16,648 nucleotides of DNA from Nitrospinae bacterium CG22_combo_CG10-13_8_21_14_all_47_10 (GTDB lineage: Bacteria; Nitrospinota; Nitrospinia; Nitrospinales; VA-1). A model generated the notes under the pieces. That model searched no databases, was not told the origin of the DNA, and saw only the letters and a program-made list of their open reading frames with translations. The translations under genes and the position numbers were made by a program. Below are positions 14,083-16,648 of the stretch, one piece after another. The stretch covers positions 1 to 16,648 of the forward strand of contig PCTK01000105.1 in NCBI GenBank assembly GCA_002786505.1. Direction: 5' to 3'. Every line of letters starts with the position of its first letter. Position 1 is the first letter of the stretch.

Positions 14083-14165
14083 AGGGGGAAAACGCGGGAA
14101 CAATGGATTCGCGGGGGGATGCTTACAACCGCTCCCTTCCCTGAAGAACGGGTCCGACAGGCTTC

Positions 14166-15272
14166 CTAGAGACGCATGGGCATCACGATGCTCTTATACT
14201 GATCGTCATCCGTCACTGTAAACAGGCAGGAATGGTTTTGGTCTTTCAAGTTAAGTGTTACCGAATCCCCCTCGATAGCATTGAGTATATCCAGAACATA
14301 TTTTGCGTTAAGCCCAATGGAGACCTCTTCGCCCTCATACTCAATGGCCATTTCTTCATTCGCGGCCCCCAAGTCTGTATTATCTGAAATCAGCGACAGA
14401 CTGCCTTTCAGGATTTCGAACCGAACCATTTTCGATTTTTCATCCGCCAGAAGAGCCACGCGCTTCAAGGCATGAGTCAGGCCATCCCTATCGGCTTTGG
14501 CTTTCAAATTGTTGTCCGAAGGAATGACTTGTCGGTAATTAGGAAATTTTCCGTCTATTTTTCGGGATACAATCACTTGCTTGCCGCAAATAAAAGCCAA
14601 GTGATTATCCTGGGAAGAGAATCCAAATGTCCCGTCTTCGTCCTCCATCAATTTCAACAACTCCGACAACGCTTTCTTGGGCAAAAGGAAACTCAAGACC
14701 TCTTCCTTTGAAGCGTTTGATTTGACGGGCCGGGAAATCAACGCCAACCGGTGCCCATCCGTTCCCACCAGGCTTGCCCTGTCTCCTTCTACTTCCAACA
14801 ATAGACCGTTCAATGCCTGCCGGGTCTCATCGGGGGAAACGGAAAAAAAGGTTTTGCGAATCATTTCCTTCAAAATTTTACTGTCAAACTCCAACAATGG
14901 CTTCACACTGTATCCGGGCAAGGGGGGGAAATCCTCCGGGGGAAGCCCCGGCAGACGGAACTTGGACTTTCCACACTTTAAGGTGATCCAGTTGTTTTCT
15001 TCTTTTTTTAGATGGATTTCTTCATCAGGGAGTTCCCTGACAATGTCAAAAAGTTTTCTGGCATTGAGGGTCACGGCACCAGGCGCACTCACATTAGCTG
15101 TATAACGGCCCAAGGTCCCGATTTCCAAATCCGTAGCACGAATGCAAATATTATCTTTATCAGCAGAAAGATGCAGATGGGAAAGAATGGGCATCGCCCC
15201 TTTTGGCTCAACAATTCCCTGAACTTTATGTACCCCGTTCAGCAGAACATCCCGACTTATCCTGACTTCCAT
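14166..15272 (-). CDS. dnaN: DNA polymerase III beta subunit (sliding clamp) DnaN
   Basis: A 368-residue clamp, the normal length, with three repeated clamp-fold domains (about 1-125, 126-245 and 246-368). It dimerises around DNA and tethers polymerase III and repair proteins. Typical stretches are GVHKVQGIVEPKGAMPILSH (13-32), TDGHRLALI (171-179), DGKFPNYRQVIP near the second/third domain boundary, and the C-terminal SIVMPMRL that forms part of the partner-binding pocket. The ATG at 15272 has AAAGGAGC just upstream and a strong promoter at 15320-15348. dnaA, recF and gyrB are not adjacent: the neighbours are a FIST gene upstream (divergent) and the GIY-YIG gene downstream. No DnaA-box cluster was noticed, so there is no sign of oriC here. 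Confidence 0.97.
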   Translation of the reverse strand: MEVRISRDVLLNGVHKVQGIVEPKGAMPILSHLHLSADKDNICIRATDLEIGTLGRYTANVSAPGAVTLNARKLFDIVRELPDEEIHLKKEENNWITLKCGKSKFRLPGLPPEDFPPLPGYSVKPLLEFDSKILKEMIRKTFFSVSPDETRQALNGLLLEVEGDRASLVGTDGHRLALISRPVKSNASKEEVLSFLLPKKALSELLKLMEDEDGTFGFSSQDNHLAFICGKQVIVSRKIDGKFPNYRQVIPSDNNLKAKADRDGLTHALKRVALLADEKSKMVRFEILKGSLSLISDNTDLGAANEEMAIEYEGEEVSIGLNAKYVLDILNAIEGDSVTLNLKDQNHSCLFTVTDDDQYKSIVMPMRL

Positions 15273-15319
15273 AAAGCTCCTTTGAAGGTAGGTACTGGCC
15301 CGCTCTCAGGCATCAGATT

Positions 15320-15348
15320 TTTTTAGCACAATTGCAAAAACCTGTCAA
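15320..15348 (-). promoter_or_regulatory. Sigma70-type promoter of dnaN
   Basis: On the minus strand, a perfect TTGACA (15343-15348) is followed by a 17-base spacer and TAAAAA (15320-15325). The predicted start is near 15313, about 40 bases before the dnaN ATG. The rest of the dnaN-FIST intergenic region (15349-15545) shows no gene or clear structure. Confidence 0.7.
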
Positions 15349-15543
15349 AGAGAAATGAGGGTTACGTAAAGCCACAAACCTCATAAAAAGAATTGCCGTT
15401 AAAACTCTTCGTTCAAAACATTTTTTGGGCCATTAACGCACGCCACAAAAATTAAAAGACACTGAAAAATTGTGTCCTGCATTGCCACCCCTTCAAAAAA
15501 GGAAACAGTATATTAATGTAGCTTTTAAAACGACACTAAAGTT

Positions 15544-15551
15544 GCTATACT
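15544..15551 (+). promoter_or_regulatory. Extended -10 promoter of the FIST gene
   Basis: TTGCTATACT contains a TGn extension directly before TATACT (15546-15551), an extended -10 element that can work without a good -35; none is seen. The ATG lies about 35 bases downstream. Confidence 0.45.
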
Positions 15552-15585
15552 TAAGGCAAAAACACTTCAGCCTTTGGAACATTCC

Positions 15586-16648
15586 ATGAAAACTGAGCAG
15601 ACCTGCTGGTCTCGCAACAAGGGTTGGTCTCGCGATAAAACGTCAGGAGCATTAAAAGACGCGCAACTGGTCTTGCTCTTTGGTCATCCCTCCTGTCTGA
15701 AGGACAAAATCCTTTTTGAAGAAGTCCGCCTATCTTACCCCTCTGCTTATATTATGGGTGGTTCCACCGCAGGAGAAATTTTCAAAGCCCAACTCTACGA
15801 TGATTCCCTTGTGGCTACGGCGATCCATTTTGAAAACACCACCCTTAAATCCACACATTTCAAAATCGAAGACCGAAAAGACAGTTTATCTATTGGGGAA
15901 GAGCTGGTACGCACGCTGGCCCATGAAGAATTATGTCATATTTTTGTTCTCGCTGATGGATTGAGTCTTAACGGAACAGAATTAGTCAAGGGAATGGCGA
16001 AAAATTTACCGGCAAATGTAGGAGTTACCGGAGGCCTGACAGCCGATGGCGGGAATTTCGAAGAAACTCTGGTCGGTGACAACCAGATACCTGAAAGTAA
16101 GCAAGTTGTAGCCCTGGGATTTTACGGAACTCGATTAAAAGTCCATTATAGCGCTGTCAGCGGGTTTAAACCTTTCGGGGCAGAACGAAAAATTTCCCGT
16201 TGCGAAAACAATATTCTTTATGAACTTGACGGTAAACCAGCCCTGGAATTGTATAAAAAATATCTCGGCAACCACCTTCACCATCTTCAAACGCAGTGCT
16301 TCCAATTTCCCTTCCATTACCAAACCACGAAAATGGATAAGGGTATAGTGCGCACAATTTTGGGTATAGATGAGATGACCGGAAGCATGACCCTTGCGGG
16401 TGACCTGGAACAGGGAGGCACCATACGCCTTATGAAAACAAATGTAGACAGCCTTGTCAGCGGCGCGGAAGAATCGGCCAGGGCATGCCTGAAAGCAGGA
16501 GACTCTTCCCCCGACCTGGCAATTCTCATGAGTTGCGTTGGCAGAAAAATTGTCATGAAACAAAGGGTGGAGGAAGAACTTGAAGCTATTGAAGACGTAT
16601 TTGGGACCCTAACCACCTTGTCCGGGTTTTACTCTTATGGTGAAATTG
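15586..16648 (+). CDS. FIST-domain sensory protein (partial, cut by window end)
   Basis: The frame stays open from the ATG at 15586 to the window end (354 residues seen). FIST_N covers about 25-215, with GGSTAGEI (58-65) and VTGGLTADGG (147-156). FIST_C follows from about 216, with SCVGRKIVM (316-324) and GFYSYGEI at the very end (347-354), the usual end region of the domain. SGFKPFG (192-198) is a typical link near the domain boundary. FIST domains are thought to sense small ligands such as amino acids and are often fused to histidine kinase, diguanylate cyclase or chemoreceptor domains. Any such output would be beyond the window. There is no signal peptide, so sensing is probably cytoplasmic. 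It is divergent from dnaN. Confidence 0.9.
   Translation, partial: MKTEQTCWSRNKGWSRDKTSGALKDAQLVLLFGHPSCLKDKILFEEVRLSYPSAYIMGGSTAGEIFKAQLYDDSLVATAIHFENTTLKSTHFKIEDRKDSLSIGEELVRTLAHEELCHIFVLADGLSLNGTELVKGMAKNLPANVGVTGGLTADGGNFEETLVGDNQIPESKQVVALGFYGTRLKVHYSAVSGFKPFGAERKISRCENNILYELDGKPALELYKKYLGNHLHHLQTQCFQFPFHYQTTKMDKGIVRTILGIDEMTGSMTLAGDLEQGGTIRLMKTNVDSLVSGAEESARACLKAGDSSPDLAILMSCVGRKIVMKQRVEEELEAIEDVFGTLTTLSGFYSYGEI

Noticed and set aside
15273..15585. Possible replication origin next to dnaN
   Set aside because: No cluster of DnaA-box-like 9-mers was seen and dnaA is not adjacent.

Overview
The window looks like chromosome of a Gram-negative, free-living bacterium of moderate GC. The gene set is mostly housekeeping: purine synthesis, peptidoglycan editing and synthesis, rRNA methylation and the DNA polymerase sliding clamp. 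A DUF6178-type protein, a spore-photoproduct-lyase-like radical SAM enzyme outside any sporulation context, a FIST sensor and abundant small palindromic repeats point to a deltaproteobacterial-like or Nitrospinota-like lineage. That placement is a low-confidence inference, because no rRNA or other marker is present. No phage, CRISPR array, tRNA or rRNA was found.

Layout. 1-1688 (+): the tail of an unrecognised gene, a secreted M48 metalloprotease and a two-helix membrane protein with a HAMP-like segment but no output domain, all tightly packed. 1711-2484 (-): a membrane-anchored charged protein carrying three copies of an LR-aromatic-E motif. 2485-2876: a gene-free stretch holding a 186-bp inverted-repeat element with two internal hairpins. 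2877-4613 (-): purH, preceded by a 54-residue ORF with a strong ribosome binding site. 4765-7365 (-): pgeF followed by a DUF6178-like gene. 7579-7935 (+): a well-formed promoter, a 5'-end hairpin, a gene for a 56-residue (VAKKK)n histone-H1-like protein, and a downstream 16-bp exact complement of the hairpin loop. 7979-11316 (-): an RlmI-like rRNA methyltransferase, a 124-bp MITE-like element with 19-bp terminal repeats and a CTAA target duplication, mtgA, and an M23 endopeptidase. 11441-12562 (+): the SPL-like radical SAM protein, divergent from the M23 gene. 12712-13407 (-): a voltage-gated-type K+ channel. 13525-14082: a repeat island with three of the window's four identical 24-bp palindromic repeats, two of them bracketing a GIY-YIG nuclease gene in inverted orientation. 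14166-15272 (-): dnaN with its own sigma70-like promoter. 15586-end (+): a FIST-domain protein cut by the window edge.

Genes that plausibly work together are the cell-wall set (mtgA and the M23 peptidase, with pgeF nearby) and the M48/HAMP-like pair at the envelope. The most unusual features are the lysine-repeat gene with its paired RNA/DNA elements and the GIY-YIG gene framed by palindromes. Both are hypotheses from sequence pattern only.
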